DNA from: Pectobacterium brasiliense
Lineage (GTDB): Bacteria; Pseudomonadota; Gammaproteobacteria; Enterobacterales; Enterobacteriaceae
Reading direction: 5' to 3'
NCBI RefSeq assembly: GCF_016950255.1
Contig: NZ_JACGFN010000002.1
Coordinates: forward strand, 434,001-498,000
Length of the DNA: 64,000 nucleotides
Numbering within the stretch: position 1 is the first letter of the stretch; each line of letters starts with the position of its first letter. The translations under genes and the position numbers were made by a program. Below, in pieces: positions 8,666-18,054 of the stretch. The notes under the pieces are model-generated. The model was not told where the DNA came from. It made no database searches and saw only the letters and a list, made by a program, of their open reading frames with translations.

Positions 8666-9856
8666 ATGCTGGATAACCAAACTATCGCCATCGTTAAATC
8701 AACCATTCCTCTGCTGGCGGAAACAGGCCCGAAACTGACCGCGCATTTTTACGATCGCATGTTTACGCATAACCCTGAGCTCAAAGATATTTTTAACATG
8801 AGCAACCAGCGCAATGGCGATCAGCGCGAAGCGTTGTTCAATGCCATCTGTGCTTATGCGACGAATATTGAAAACCTGGCGGCGCTGCTGCCTGCGGTTG
8901 AGCGTATCGCTCAGAAGCATGCCAGTTTTAACATTCAGGCCGATCAGTATCAGATCGTCGGTAATCATTTATTGGCAACGCTGGATGAACTGTTTAGCCC
9001 AGGGCAAGAAGTCCTGGATGCCTGGGGTAAAGCCTATGGCGTGCTAGCGAATGTCTTTATTCAGCGCGAAGGCGATATCTACCGCAGTACCGAAGCGCAA
9101 AACGGCGGCTGGAGCGGTGTGCGACCTTTCCGTATTGTGAACAAGCAGCCGCAAAGCTCGGTGATTACCAGCTTCACTTTGGAACCCACCGACGGCCAGC
9201 CTATTGCGGATTTTCAACCGGGCCAGTATCTGGCGGTTTACATCAAGCATGACAGTTTTGCCAATCAGGAGATTCGCCAATACTCTCTGACTCACGCGCC
9301 AAATGGAAAATCCTACCGGATTGCGGTGAAACGTGAAGCACAGGGCACCGTTTCTGGCTATCTGCATGATACCGCGCGTGAAGGCGATATCATTCATCTG
9401 GCGGCTCCGCACGGCGATTTCTTCCTTGATATCCCTGCTTCCACGCCAGTTGCCCTGATTTCCGGCGGCGTGGGGCAAACCCCAATGCTGGGCATGTTGC
9501 ATACGCTCAAGCAGCAGGATCATCAAGCGAAGGTGCTATGGCTGCATGCAGCAGAAAATGGCACAGCGCATGCGTTTGCGGATGAAATCAAACAAACAGG
9601 ACAGTCTTTGCCGCAGTTCCAGCATCACATCTGGTATCGGGAACCGCAGCAGGTCGATCGTCCGGGCGAAGACTATCATCACAACGGGCTGATGCAGTTG
9701 GCCTCGTTAAAAGATGAATTAACCACGCCAGATATGCACTATTACCTGTGCGGCCCTGTGGTTTTCATGCAGTTTATCGCACAGCAGTTGCTGGCTATGG
9801 GCATCCCCGCTGAGCAACTGCATTACGAATGTTTTGGTCCACATAAAGTCGTCTAA
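8666..9856 (+). CDS. hmp: Flavohaemoprotein / nitric oxide dioxygenase
   Basis: Cytoplasmic 396-residue enzyme that oxidises nitric oxide to nitrate with O2 and NAD(P)H; the soft-rot homologue has been called HmpX. The globin domain (1-136) keeps distal Tyr29 and Gln53 and proximal haem ligand His85 (QKHASF). The FAD-binding barrel follows (about 150-255, RQYSL motif), then the NAD-binding domain ([16 protein letters not shown] near the end). The start has AAGGAG at ideal spacing. It protects against host-derived NO, and the upstream NsrR-type site fits NO induction. Confidence 0.98.
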   Translation: MLDNQTIAIVKSTIPLLAETGPKLTAHFYDRMFTHNPELKDIFNMSNQRNGDQREALFNAICAYATNIENLAALLPAVERIAQKHASFNIQADQYQIVGNHLLATLDELFSPGQEVLDAWGKAYGVLANVFIQREGDIYRSTEAQNGGWSGVRPFRIVNKQPQSSVITSFTLEPTDGQPIADFQPGQYLAVYIKHDSFANQEIRQYSLTHAPNGKSYRIAVKREAQGTVSGYLHDTAREGDIIHLAAPHGDFFLDIPASTPVALISGGVGQTPMLGMLHTLKQQDHQAKVLWLHAAENGTAHAFADEIKQTGQSLPQFQHHIWYREPQQVDRPGEDYHHNGLMQLASLKDELTTPDMHYYLCGPVVFMQFIAQQLLAMGIPAEQLHYECFGPHKVV

Positions 9857-9881
9857 CCCTCATTGGTGACGGATCAAACCC

Positions 9882-9906
9882 AAAGGCCGCTTTTGCGGCC
9901 TTTTTT
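9882..9906 (+). terminator. Terminator of hmp
   Basis: Perfect stem AAAGGCCGC/GCGGCCTTT with a TTTT loop and a T-run, 25 bp after the hmp stop codon. Confidence 0.9.
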
Positions 9907-10015
9907 CACCTTTCAGAAAACCACCGCCTGTAAAACACCTTATTGATCACAAATCTATATGCCAATACGGCAGTGCTCCGCTAAAAAAGAGGTGGGTCAC
10001 AAAAAACAACACATT

Positions 10016-10034
10016 ATTAAAATAATATTTCATT
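10016..10034 (+). promoter_or_regulatory. KdgR box 1 upstream of paeY
   Basis: ATTAAAATAATATTTCATT matches the 19-bp KdgR consensus AATRAAAYRNYRTTTYATT at 18 of 19 positions. KdgR is the pectin-catabolism repressor of Pectobacterium and Dickeya and releases its operators in the presence of KDG. The position, about 190 bp before paeY, points to control of the pectin esterase pair. Confidence 0.75.
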
Positions 10035-10037
10035 TTT

Positions 10038-10056
10038 AATGAATAGTTATTTCATC
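10038..10056 (+). promoter_or_regulatory. KdgR-like box 2 upstream of paeY
   Basis: AATGAATAGTTATTTCATC matches the KdgR consensus at 16 of 19 positions and begins four bases after box 1. Two tandem boxes suggest cooperative repression. The 168 bp between here and paeY show no gene and form a long leader or hold the promoter. Confidence 0.55.
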
Positions 10057-10224
10057 AAAGGAACCTCGTTTAGGCATCGCCCTTGAATCGGCTTGGGTGC
10101 ACAATAAAAGCCCGACGTTCTCGCTGAAGGCCGTGATAAGAGCGATAAAAAACAGCGACCTTCCTTTGATAACGCCTGGGTTCATTAACCGTTTTCGACT
10201 AACCAACAAGGGATATGTCTGACC

Positions 10225-11883
10225 ATGGCAAACCATTTTTCAGAAAGTGTAGCTTTAGCTCTGATACTTTCCGCCCCTTTCACACTGGTACACGCTAAAA
10301 CGCCCGCTGCGGCACACCAGGCCGCCGCACCGGACAGCGTTAACTTATTGTCGGGTTCAACACTGGGTGAGAAAACCGGCTTATCCGGTAATGTTACCGT
10401 ACGGGATATTCATCTGCCTGCCACCATCATTATCAGAGACCAGCAGGGCCAGAAGCGGCAGACACAGACCGATGAGCAAGGAAAATACCACCTCGATGTC
10501 TCTGGCCTCACACCGCCATTACGCCTTTTAGCCATCGAATCCGGCGGCAATAACTGCCTGCTGAATAATATTTCTCGTGCAATCTGCCTGTCTGCTGTCG
10601 CCCCATCACTGCATGACGGTAAAGAGAATATTGCCAATATCAACCCGCTGACTGACCGCATTACCTCAGATATTGCGGTGGCAGCAGGCTACATTGGTCC
10701 ACAGCAGCTAACGGACGACACGGCATCACCGAAACTGGACGCCGCAGCATGGAAAAAAGCCTACGCCGATTTTCATGCAGGCTTTAATGACGCGTTAAAA
10801 CAGGTAGGCGTCAGCGCGCCCAAGCGTTTCGATCCTCTGACTTACCCCGCGGCCCAGCAGGATGCGGTCACCAAAATCGTCAACGTCATTAACCATACCC
10901 GCAATTATCACAACGACACCGGCTATTCTGGCCATACGGTACTGACCGACAGCGCGTTCCATCCCATTGTCGGCCTGAATAATAAAGGCGATTATGAACC
11001 GCTGGATTACCGTTCTGCCCGCCAGAGTCTGGACGCGATCCAGAAAGCGCAAACCCGCATTTTTATCGTCGGCGACTCAACCGCGGCAACCTATGAAAAA
11101 ATGCGCTTCCCGCGTATGGGATGGGGTCAGGTTTTTGAACAGCAGTTCAGTAAAAATAGCAGTGTGAAAGTCGTCAATGGCGCACGCGCAGGCCGTAGCT
11201 CACGTGACTATTTCTACGAAGGCTGGTTCCGCCAGATGCAGCCACTGATGAAAGAAGGTGATTTCCTGTTTATTCAAATGGGGCACAACGATCAAAACTG
11301 CAACAGTGCAAAAGCGGTACGTGGCCCGGCGGATGTCGCTAACCTCTGTACTTACCCGAATGATGCCGCAGGGAAAAAGCAAGCTCCACAAGGGAAAGCC
11401 GATATGTCATTCCAGACATCGCTGGAGCGCTATATCACTTTCGCCCGTCAGCACAAACTCACACCGGTTCTGTTGACCCCGACTACCCGAGTGAAAACGG
11501 CTGACGGGAAAAACGGCACGCCTGCCGTACACAGTCACTTCACCAAACAAAACGCGGAAAATGGCTATGCTTTCGTCGGCGATTACAGCCAGACCATCAA
11601 GAACACGGCTGCGGATAACAAGGTCATTTTGCTGGACGTTGAGCCCGCCACTATTGCGTTGGCAAACCAGGGCAACAGCGACCATTGGAAACAATACTGG
11701 CTGGTAATCGATCCCAAAAAATACCCTTACTATCGCGATCAGGCAGGTAGCCTGAGCAAACCGGATACCACCCATTTTCAGAAAAAAGGCGCTATCGCCG
11801 TGGCAGGGATTGTCGCTGACGCCATTCGGCAGGAACCCGCTTTAGCGTCGCTGGCGGAAAAAACGACCAGCAAGCACAAGTAG
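10225..11883 (+). CDS. paeY: Pectin acetylesterase PaeY
   Basis: A secreted or periplasmic esterase of 552 residues that removes acetyl groups from pectin so that methylesterase and pectate lyases can act. A signal peptide (about residues 1-25) precedes a beta-rich N-terminal region of carboxypeptidase-regulatory type (about 45-120). The C-terminal SGNH-hydrolase domain (about 270-540) resembles rhamnogalacturonan acetylesterases (CE12): block I GDSTAATY carries the catalytic Ser, then GARAGRSS and MGHNDQN, and DTTHFQ carries the Asp-His pair. Length and position beside pemA match Dickeya PaeY, part of its pel-paeY-pemA cluster. No pel genes are adjacent here. Start chosen at ATG 10225. Confidence 0.9.
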   Translation: MANHFSESVALALILSAPFTLVHAKTPAAAHQAAAPDSVNLLSGSTLGEKTGLSGNVTVRDIHLPATIIIRDQQGQKRQTQTDEQGKYHLDVSGLTPPLRLLAIESGGNNCLLNNISRAICLSAVAPSLHDGKENIANINPLTDRITSDIAVAAGYIGPQQLTDDTASPKLDAAAWKKAYADFHAGFNDALKQVGVSAPKRFDPLTYPAAQQDAVTKIVNVINHTRNYHNDTGYSGHTVLTDSAFHPIVGLNNKGDYEPLDYRSARQSLDAIQKAQTRIFIVGDSTAATYEKMRFPRMGWGQVFEQQFSKNSSVKVVNGARAGRSSRDYFYEGWFRQMQPLMKEGDFLFIQMGHNDQNCNSAKAVRGPADVANLCTYPNDAAGKKQAPQGKADMSFQTSLERYITFARQHKLTPVLLTPTTRVKTADGKNGTPAVHSHFTKQNAENGYAFVGDYSQTIKNTAADNKVILLDVEPATIALANQGNSDHWKQYWLVIDPKKYPYYRDQAGSLSKPDTTHFQKKGAIAVAGIVADAIRQEPALASLAEKTTSKHK

Positions 11884-11915
11884 TTATCAGTCAGGAAAAA
11901 ACGATAAGACAGAAC

Positions 11916-11939
11916 CGCGCGGTGTTACATCGCCGCGCG
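11916..11939 (+). terminator. GC-rich stem-loop between paeY and pemA
   Basis: CGCGCGG/CCGCGCG arms around a short loop, in the 93-bp gap between the two esterase genes. It lacks a good T-run, so it may be a leaky terminator or an mRNA-stabilising hairpin that sets relative expression of paeY and pemA. Confidence 0.4.
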
Positions 11940-11976
11940 TTATATACCTTCCTTTACCGATTACAGGACTCTGGAC

Positions 11977-13083
11977 ATGATAAACGCTTCACATCTTCGC
12001 AAAACTCTGACCTTAGCCGTGTTAATTTCCTCGCCCTGGTCGCTAGCGCAGGCTGCCGACTACAATGCGCTGGTTTCTGCGAATGCAACGGGCACCAACA
12101 CCTACAAAACCATCGCTGAAGCCATCGCCAGCGCACCGGCAGACAGCTCGCCGTTTGTCATCTATCTGAAGAATGGCGTGTATCACGAGCGCCTGACCAT
12201 TACGCGCCCTAACATTCACCTACAGGGCGAAAGCCGCGACGGCACCGTGATCACCGCAACCACCGCCGCTGGGATGCTCAAACCCGATGGCAGCAAGTGG
12301 GGAACCTATGGTAGTAACACGGTGAAAGTCGATGCGCCCGATTTCAGCGCTCGTTCACTGACCATCAACAATGGTTTTGATTACCCGGCCAATCAGGCTA
12401 AAGCCAACGACGATCCCACCAAATTAAAAGATTCGCAGGCTGTTGCGCTGCTGGTTGCTGAAAATAGCGATCGGGCATGGTTTCATGATGTCAGCCTGAC
12501 GGGCTATCAGGACACGCTCTATGTAAAAGGGGGACGCAGCTTCTTCTCACAATGCCGAATCAGCGGCACCGTTGATTTCATCTTTGGTAACGGTACTGCG
12601 CTGTTTGACGATTGCGACATTGTCGCGCGTAACCGTACCGACGTGAAAGATCAGCCGATTGGCTATCTCACCGCGCCCAGCACCGATATTAAACAAAAGT
12701 ATGGTTTGGTCATTACCAATAGCCGGGTGACGAAAGAACCAGACGTCCCAGCGAAAAGCTATGGCCTAGGTCGCCCTTGGCACCCAACGACCACCTTTGA
12801 CGATGGGCGCTATGCCGACCCTAACGCCATCGGCCAGACCGTCTTCCTGAACACCAGCATGGATGACCATATCTATGGCTGGGACAAAATGTCAGGCAAA
12901 GATAAACAAGGCGAGAAAATCTGGTTCCATCCACAGGACTCACGCTTTTTCGAGTATAAATCCAGCGGTAAAGGGGCAGAGAAAAACGATCAGCGTCGTC
13001 AGTTAAGCGATGCGGAAGCAGCAGAATACACAGCAGACAAAGTGCTGGCAGGTTGGGTTCCTACTGCGCCTAAAGGGAAGTAA
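11977..13083 (+). CDS. pemA: Pectin methylesterase PemA
   Basis: Extracellular carbohydrate esterase of family 8 that demethylates pectin, creating substrate for pectate lyases and releasing methanol. The 368 residues include a signal peptide cleaved near AQA-AD (residues 26-28). The beta-helix active-site residues are visible: Gln178 and Asp179 in GYQDT, Asp200 in VDFIFG, and Arg266/Trp268 in GRPW, matching the Dickeya PemA catalytic set. It is a classic type II (Out) secretion substrate in soft-rot bacteria. It follows paeY by 93 bp, so shared KdgR-dependent control is likely. Confidence 0.97.
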   Translation: MINASHLRKTLTLAVLISSPWSLAQAADYNALVSANATGTNTYKTIAEAIASAPADSSPFVIYLKNGVYHERLTITRPNIHLQGESRDGTVITATTAAGMLKPDGSKWGTYGSNTVKVDAPDFSARSLTINNGFDYPANQAKANDDPTKLKDSQAVALLVAENSDRAWFHDVSLTGYQDTLYVKGGRSFFSQCRISGTVDFIFGNGTALFDDCDIVARNRTDVKDQPIGYLTAPSTDIKQKYGLVITNSRVTKEPDVPAKSYGLGRPWHPTTTFDDGRYADPNAIGQTVFLNTSMDDHIYGWDKMSGKDKQGEKIWFHPQDSRFFEYKSSGKGAEKNDQRRQLSDAEAAEYTADKVLAGWVPTAPKGK

Positions 13084-13089
13084 ATGTGG

Positions 13090-13116
13090 AGAAGCCAGCC
13101 TGATAGGCTGGCTTCT
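13090..13116 (+). terminator. Terminator of pemA
   Basis: Perfect 12-bp stem AGAAGCCAGCCT/AGGCTGGCTTCT seven bases after the pemA stop codon. The trailing T-run is weak. Confidence 0.65.
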
Positions 13117-13243
<127 letters not shown>

Positions 13244-13261
13244 GTGGTATTGACGAGGCGA

Positions 13262-13615
<354 letters not shown>

Positions 13616-13707
13616 TTATCTATGTTGCGGCCAAAGCCGAGCATCAGCAAGTGGACAGCATGTCAGAACTCAGGCGGACAATCTACACCCGCACGGCTCT
13701 CTCAGCG

Positions 13708-15045
13708 CTAGTCTTTAAAATCGTTGGCATCCAGCTCATGGCGGCCCAACAGTTTATAAAATTCCGTTCGGTTACGCCCGGCCATCCGCGCGGCCTGCGT
13801 CACGTTACCTTTTGCGATCTGTAATAGTTTTCGCAAATAGTTAAGCTCAAACTGATGACGCGCCTCAACAAACGTTGGCAGGGCGGTATTTTCACCTTCC
13901 AGCGCTTGTTCAACCAGCGCATCGCTGATCACCGGTGCGCTGGTGAGCGCCACACACTGTTCGATGACATTCACCAGTTGACGCACGTTACCCGGCCAGC
14001 TTGCCGTCATCAAGCGCTTCATCGCATCGGTAGAGAAGGTGCGCACAAAAGGCTTGTGGCGATTAGCAGATTCACGCAGCAGATGGTTTGCCAGCATCGG
14101 GATATCTTCAGCACGCTCATGCAGCGCTGGCAGCTTCATGTTCACCACGTTGAGCCGATAATAGAGATCCTCGCGAAATTCGTTCTTCTCCATCGCCTTC
14201 GGCAAATCACGATGCGTGGCGGAAATAATCCGCACGTCAATGTCCAAATCGCGGTTGCTACCCAGCGGGCGGACTTTTCGCTCCTGCAAAACGCGCAGCA
14301 GCTTAACCTGTAAGGACAGCGGCATATCGCCGATTTCATCTAAAAACAGCGTGCCACCTTCCGCCGCCTGAAAAAGCCCTTCACGGCTGCTGACCGCGCC
14401 GGTAAAAGCCCCTTTCGCATGGCCGAACAGCTCCGATTCCAGCAATGGCTCCGGCAGCGCACCGCAGTTAATTGCAATAAAAGCTTTCTTTGCACGTGGG
14501 CTCGCCGCATGAATCGCCTGAGCCAGCACCTCTTTCCCGGTGCCGCTCTGACCATTAATCAGCACACTGACGTCCGACTGCGCGACCATTCTGGCCTGCT
14601 CCAGCAGACGCAGCATAATCGGGCTGCGCGTCACGATGGTTTCACGCCAGCTTTCATCACCCGCTGGGGCGGACAATGCCAATGCTTCGTCTATCGCTTT
14701 GTAGAGCGCATCACGATCAACGGGCTTCGTCAGGAAGCTGAAGACTCCCTGCTGTGTAGCCGCAACCGCATCGGGAATGGAACCGTGAGCGGTTAAAATG
14801 ATCACTGGCATCCCCGGCTGATAGCGCTGGATTTCGGCAAACAGCGCCATGCCATCCATTTCATCCATACGAAGATCGCTGATCACCAGATCGAACGTCT
14901 CGCGCGTTAACAGCCGCAGCGCCTCTTGGCCGCTCTCCGCCGTCATCACGCTAAATCCTTCGCTGGTCAGCCGCATGCCCAACAGTTTCAGCAGGCTGGG
15001 ATCATCATCCACGAGCAACAAACTCGCCGTTTTTCGGGCTGTCAT
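13708..15045 (-). CDS. glrR: Sigma-54-dependent response regulator GlrR
   Basis: A 445-residue transcription activator phosphorylated by GlrK. The receiver domain (about 8-120) has phospho-acceptor Asp57 in ISDLRM. The AAA+ domain (about 140-370) has Walker A GQSGTGKE and the sigma-54 contact loop GAFTGA, followed by a Fis-type HTH at the end (VTQAARMAGRNRTEFYKLL). It activates the sRNA gene glmY from a sigma-54 promoter. Three operators matching its TGTC-N10-GACA recognition site lie upstream of glmY about 2.9 kb away. Its ATG overlaps the qseG stop codon by 4 bp. Confidence 0.97.
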   Translation of the reverse strand: MTARKTASLLLVDDDPSLLKLLGMRLTSEGFSVMTAESGQEALRLLTRETFDLVISDLRMDEMDGMALFAEIQRYQPGMPVIILTAHGSIPDAVAATQQGVFSFLTKPVDRDALYKAIDEALALSAPAGDESWRETIVTRSPIMLRLLEQARMVAQSDVSVLINGQSGTGKEVLAQAIHAASPRAKKAFIAINCGALPEPLLESELFGHAKGAFTGAVSSREGLFQAAEGGTLFLDEIGDMPLSLQVKLLRVLQERKVRPLGSNRDLDIDVRIISATHRDLPKAMEKNEFREDLYYRLNVVNMKLPALHERAEDIPMLANHLLRESANRHKPFVRTFSTDAMKRLMTASWPGNVRQLVNVIEQCVALTSAPVISDALVEQALEGENTALPTFVEARHQFELNYLRKLLQIAKGNVTQAARMAGRNRTEFYKLLGRHELDANDFKD

Positions 15046-15893
15046 TGTCTTGTTGACTCCTTCTTCGTCGTCGCGTTGTCCGTATGTGATTCCATCGGCG
15101 GCGCATAGGTGTCATCCGCATCAACTGGCTCATTTCTGGATTTCGTTGCCGAATTGCGCGAAGCGTCTTTATTTGTACTACCGCTATTCGCACCGGAACT
15201 ACCGCGACGATCGCCGTCGTTATCCGGCATTTCCCCCGACAGCTGTTTACGAGACGACAGTTGACGCTCAATATCCGTCAGATTTTCCAGTTTCTGCGTG
15301 GTGGTTTCTAACTGATATTGCAGGTGACTTTGCTGTACACGCAGGGCGTCTAGCTGCTTGTCGCTGGATTCCTGCAAGCGCTTATAGCGCAGACGCTCAT
15401 CCGATAGCGCCAAGAACAACGTTTGTCTGTCACGCCAGGTTTGCATCAGCGGGCGTAACGCCGCCGGGAAAGCCAGACGATATAAATTGATCTGTTCCAA
15501 CACCTGACGGCGTTCAACCTGAGTAATACCGGCATTATCCAGCAGGATGCCCTGCTTAAACACGCTATCCCAGCTATCACCCGCAACTTGCCCGGCTTCC
15601 TCGCGGGCCTGGAACTGTGTTAAACGCCCGGCACAGTCCATCGCCCGCAACCAGTAAAGCGCGTTGTTCATGGATTCACGATCGTCGATCTGCCACAGAT
15701 GCTCGCATTGCGCGATACGGAAATCGGCAACCTGCTCTTTCGGCGGTGTCGCTTCGGTCTCCAGCAGTGCAATGCCATTGTGCACGTTGCTATTACACGC
15801 AGCTAAAATGAGTGGCGATGACATAAGCGTCACCTTCAACAGACGGGAAAATCTTCTACTCGCCAGCCATCCCTTCATAAATCCTACATTCAT
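15042..15893 (-). CDS. qseG: Outer-membrane lipoprotein QseG
   Basis: Predicted lipoprotein of 283 residues encoded between the kinase and regulator genes glrK and glrR, the position of qseG (yfhG) in E. coli. The signal sequence ends in a lipobox (LILAAC, Cys about residue 33). The rest is helical, with a coiled-coil stretch (about 165-215) and a low-complexity, charged, Ser/Asn-rich tail of about 70 residues that looks disordered. In E. coli the protein interacts with the histidine kinase. The tail is longer and more repetitive than the conserved body. Translation of glrR is coupled to it. Confidence 0.88.
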   Translation of the reverse strand: MNVGFMKGWLASRRFSRLLKVTLMSSPLILAACNSNVHNGIALLETEATPPKEQVADFRIAQCEHLWQIDDRESMNNALYWLRAMDCAGRLTQFQAREEAGQVAGDSWDSVFKQGILLDNAGITQVERRQVLEQINLYRLAFPAALRPLMQTWRDRQTLFLALSDERLRYKRLQESSDKQLDALRVQQSHLQYQLETTTQKLENLTDIERQLSSRKQLSGEMPDNDGDRRGSSGANSGSTNKDASRNSATKSRNEPVDADDTYAPPMESHTDNATTKKESTRQ

Positions 15894-15911
15894 TCTCTAT
15901 TCATTCTCGGA

Positions 15912-17348
15912 TCATTCGTTATCGGACAATAAGGGCAGCTCGATGCGGAAACACACATCAGCATAGTCCACGGTAATTAGGCTAAGCTCACCACGCATAC
16001 GACGGATGCAATCACGCGCGATGCTCAACCCCAGTCCGCTTCCTTTTACTGCACCACGGCGCTGATGGCTGCCCTGATAAAAGGGCTCAAAAATCATGCC
16101 CCGCTCCGCATCGGGAATGGGCGTACCATTGTTGGCGACATCAATCTGAACGCGATTGCCAATCTGACGGCTATAAATCCAAATGTTACCGGATTCCTTA
16201 CCGTAGTGCACCGCATTGGAATAGAGATTATCGATCACTCGCATCAATAGCGTCGTCTCCGCCCAACAGTGATCGACGGCAAGCGTCACATCGGTATGAA
16301 TCATTTTGGCGCGGGCAGGCAAGCTATGAGAGGCCACGACAATATCGACGATTTCTTCGATTTCCACCCGCTCCAGCTCGGTCGGCGTATCCGCCAGCTT
16401 GCGATTGTAGTCCAGCAGTTGATCGATCAGCTGTAGCAGGTGGCGACTGCTGCTATCAAGAATAGCAACCACCTCTTTCTGATCGGCAGTCAGCGGACCA
16501 ACCACCTCATCGGCCAGCAATTCAGTGCCTTCCCGCAGGCTCGCCAGCGGTGTTTTCAGTTCGTGGGAGATATGGCGTAAAAACTCATGTCGCTGTGATT
16601 CGAGCCAGGACAGACGCTCGCTCAACCAAATAATGCGCTGCGCCAGCGTCCGAATTTCACGCGGCCCTTTAAAGGTGCTGGTGTTGCCCAGCGAGCGCCC
16701 TTCCCCCAGGCGGTTAATCATTCGCTCGACGCCATTAACTGGGCCGATAATCATCCGTGTAAAGAGAACCACCAGCAGCACGCTGACCAGAAACAAGAGC
16801 AGCGCCTGCCAGCCAAAGAACTGACCACGTTCGGAAATAGCCTGCTGAAGCTGCTGTCCACGGGAGAAAACGACGTCACGCGTCACCTGCACCATCTGCC
16901 CATTCGCACGGGAGAACCCTTCCAGCAGGCTAGATGCCGTTTGTTCCGGGCCGCTGTTATGGCAGCGTATTTCGCCGAGCTGAGTAAGGAGTTGACGTAG
17001 CGTCTGGTAGTAGCGGGGATCGGGCAGGACCTGCGCGTGAGAATCCAGCATTTGCAAATACTGTTTACGCTGGTTCTGATAGAGCGTCGCCAGCGTCTGA
17101 TCGTCCAATACGCAATATTGCCGGTAGCTACGCTCCATCGCCAGCGCGACGCTGGTCATTGCTTCACTGCGCCGAGCATCCGTCAGCGTTGTCCGGTTAA
17201 TATCCGCAGCCTGTTCGCTCAGCATGTTCAGGCTTTGATAAGCCTGATAGGCCAGCACCAACAGCGGCAGCAAAACCAGCAAGAACGCCATAATTACTAA
17301 TTGCCGCAGGGAACGCGGGAATAAACGCCATCGTTTCAAAGAAATCAT
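15912..17348 (-). CDS. glrK: Sensor histidine kinase GlrK
   Basis: Inner-membrane kinase of 478 residues (also called QseE/YfhK) that controls GlrR. Membrane segments at about 16-36 and 178-198 flank a helical periplasmic sensor. A HAMP region follows, then the dimerisation domain with phospho-acceptor His in SHELKTPLASLREG, and the ATPase domain with N box (NLYSNAVHYG) and G boxes (GSGLGLSIAR). It is the first gene of glrK-qseG-glrR, downstream of glmY in the same direction. Confidence 0.96.
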   Translation of the reverse strand: MISLKRWRLFPRSLRQLVIMAFLLVLLPLLVLAYQAYQSLNMLSEQAADINRTTLTDARRSEAMTSVALAMERSYRQYCVLDDQTLATLYQNQRKQYLQMLDSHAQVLPDPRYYQTLRQLLTQLGEIRCHNSGPEQTASSLLEGFSRANGQMVQVTRDVVFSRGQQLQQAISERGQFFGWQALLLFLVSVLLVVLFTRMIIGPVNGVERMINRLGEGRSLGNTSTFKGPREIRTLAQRIIWLSERLSWLESQRHEFLRHISHELKTPLASLREGTELLADEVVGPLTADQKEVVAILDSSSRHLLQLIDQLLDYNRKLADTPTELERVEIEEIVDIVVASHSLPARAKMIHTDVTLAVDHCWAETTLLMRVIDNLYSNAVHYGKESGNIWIYSRQIGNRVQIDVANNGTPIPDAERGMIFEPFYQGSHQRRGAVKGSGLGLSIARDCIRRMRGELSLITVDYADVCFRIELPLLSDNE

Positions 17349-17520
17349 CTCGTTACCTATCGAATCCGCTCTGATGCTAACTGAGTCTTATAAAAGTTCA
17401 ACGTTTTCCCTTACGACATGCGCAACGCTTCGCAATGTGGCATGAATACCACTGTAAGGACGTCAAAAGTAACGCCGTAAAAACAGTCAGGGAGATTCTC
17501 TGGGGAGAGGTGGCGAGGTT

Positions 17521-17740
17521 AAAACGTCACGCGGCCAGAAGAATCGCTCCCTCTGGCCGCGTAACTGAATAGGCGGTGCCTCACTCAACGTGTCGCCCGA
17601 TGCTTGATAACGTTCGTTTTCACGCCCGATTATCGGTCTGGTGGACGATAGGCACCCTTTCTTTTGGCATCATTCCAGATGTTATGAGCGAAAATGTTTG
17701 CCAGTTAGCAACGCAATCATAACCAGTTGAATGAGCAACT
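17521..17740 (-). ncRNA. glmY: GlmY small regulatory RNA
   Basis: The gene is placed by synteny (between purL and glrK), by promoter and by sequence. The predicted RNA begins AGTTGCTCATTCAAC, closely resembling the E. coli GlmY 5' end (AGTGGCTCATTCACC), exactly 12 bases after a sigma-54 -12 element. A strong 11-bp terminator stem (arms 17529-17539 and 17552-17562) followed by GACGTTTT ends it, giving about 220 nt. GlmY sequesters the adaptor RapZ, protecting GlmZ and thereby raising GlmS synthesis and glucosamine-6-phosphate supply for the cell wall. The 3' end is inferred from the hairpin. Confidence 0.85.
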
Positions 17741-17751
17741 TCTTTTAAAAT

Positions 17752-17766
17752 GCACTTAGCATGCCA
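17752..17766 (-). promoter_or_regulatory. Sigma-54 promoter of glmY
   Basis: TGGCATGCTAAGTGC on the minus strand has the invariant GG (-24) and GC (-12) at the correct spacing and matches TGGCACG-N4-TTGC with two changes. The implied start at 17740 coincides with the GlmY-like 5' end. Confidence 0.85.
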
Positions 17767-17882
17767 GGTTTGACTAAAACACAACAATATACTGATTTTT
17801 AATAATTTTTATTTAAAATACCGCCAAGAAACGCATAACCCAGAATACAAATAACGAAAATACATGCAAAAGAGACGATTTA

Positions 17883-17900
17883 TGTCGCTAAAAACAGACA
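17883..17900 (-). promoter_or_regulatory. GlrR operator 1 upstream of glmY
   Basis: TGTC-N10-GACA, a perfect match to the GlrR activator site known from enterobacterial glmY promoters. It lies about 150 bp upstream of the transcription start, a normal enhancer distance for a sigma-54 activator. Confidence 0.8.
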
Positions 17901-17945
17901 GCTTTATGATGCCATCACACCGTTCATATAAATCAAATAGTTAAA

Positions 17946-17963
17946 TGTCACTAATTAGAGACA
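17946..17963 (-). promoter_or_regulatory. GlrR operator 2 upstream of glmY
   Basis: A second perfect TGTC-N10-GACA site, 63 bp from the first (about six helical turns), so both sit on the same face of the DNA. Confidence 0.8.
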
Positions 17964-17977
17964 GTAAAAAGCCTATA

Positions 17978-17995
17978 CGTCGCAAAACAACGACA
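17978..17995 (-). promoter_or_regulatory. GlrR operator 3 upstream of glmY
   Basis: CGTC-N10-GACA, one mismatch from the GlrR site and 32 bp (about three helical turns) from operator 2. Together the three sites form an activator array between the purL terminator and the glmY promoter. Confidence 0.65.
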
Positions 17996-18014
17996 AACTG
18001 AGAAAAACAGACGT

Positions 18015-18037
18015 AAAAAAGGGGCCGAAGCCCCTTT
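18015..18037 (-). terminator. Terminator of purL
   Basis: On the minus strand AAGGGGC-TTCG-GCCCCTTTTTT, a stem with a stable TTCG tetraloop and a T-run, about 18 bp past the purL stop codon. Confidence 0.9.
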
Positions 18038-18054
18038 CTCTGGCTGACCTAAAC

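Noticed and set aside
9943..9960. CRP-like half site (GATCACAAAT) upstream of paeY
   Set aside because: Only one half matches the CRP consensus; the left arm is missing.
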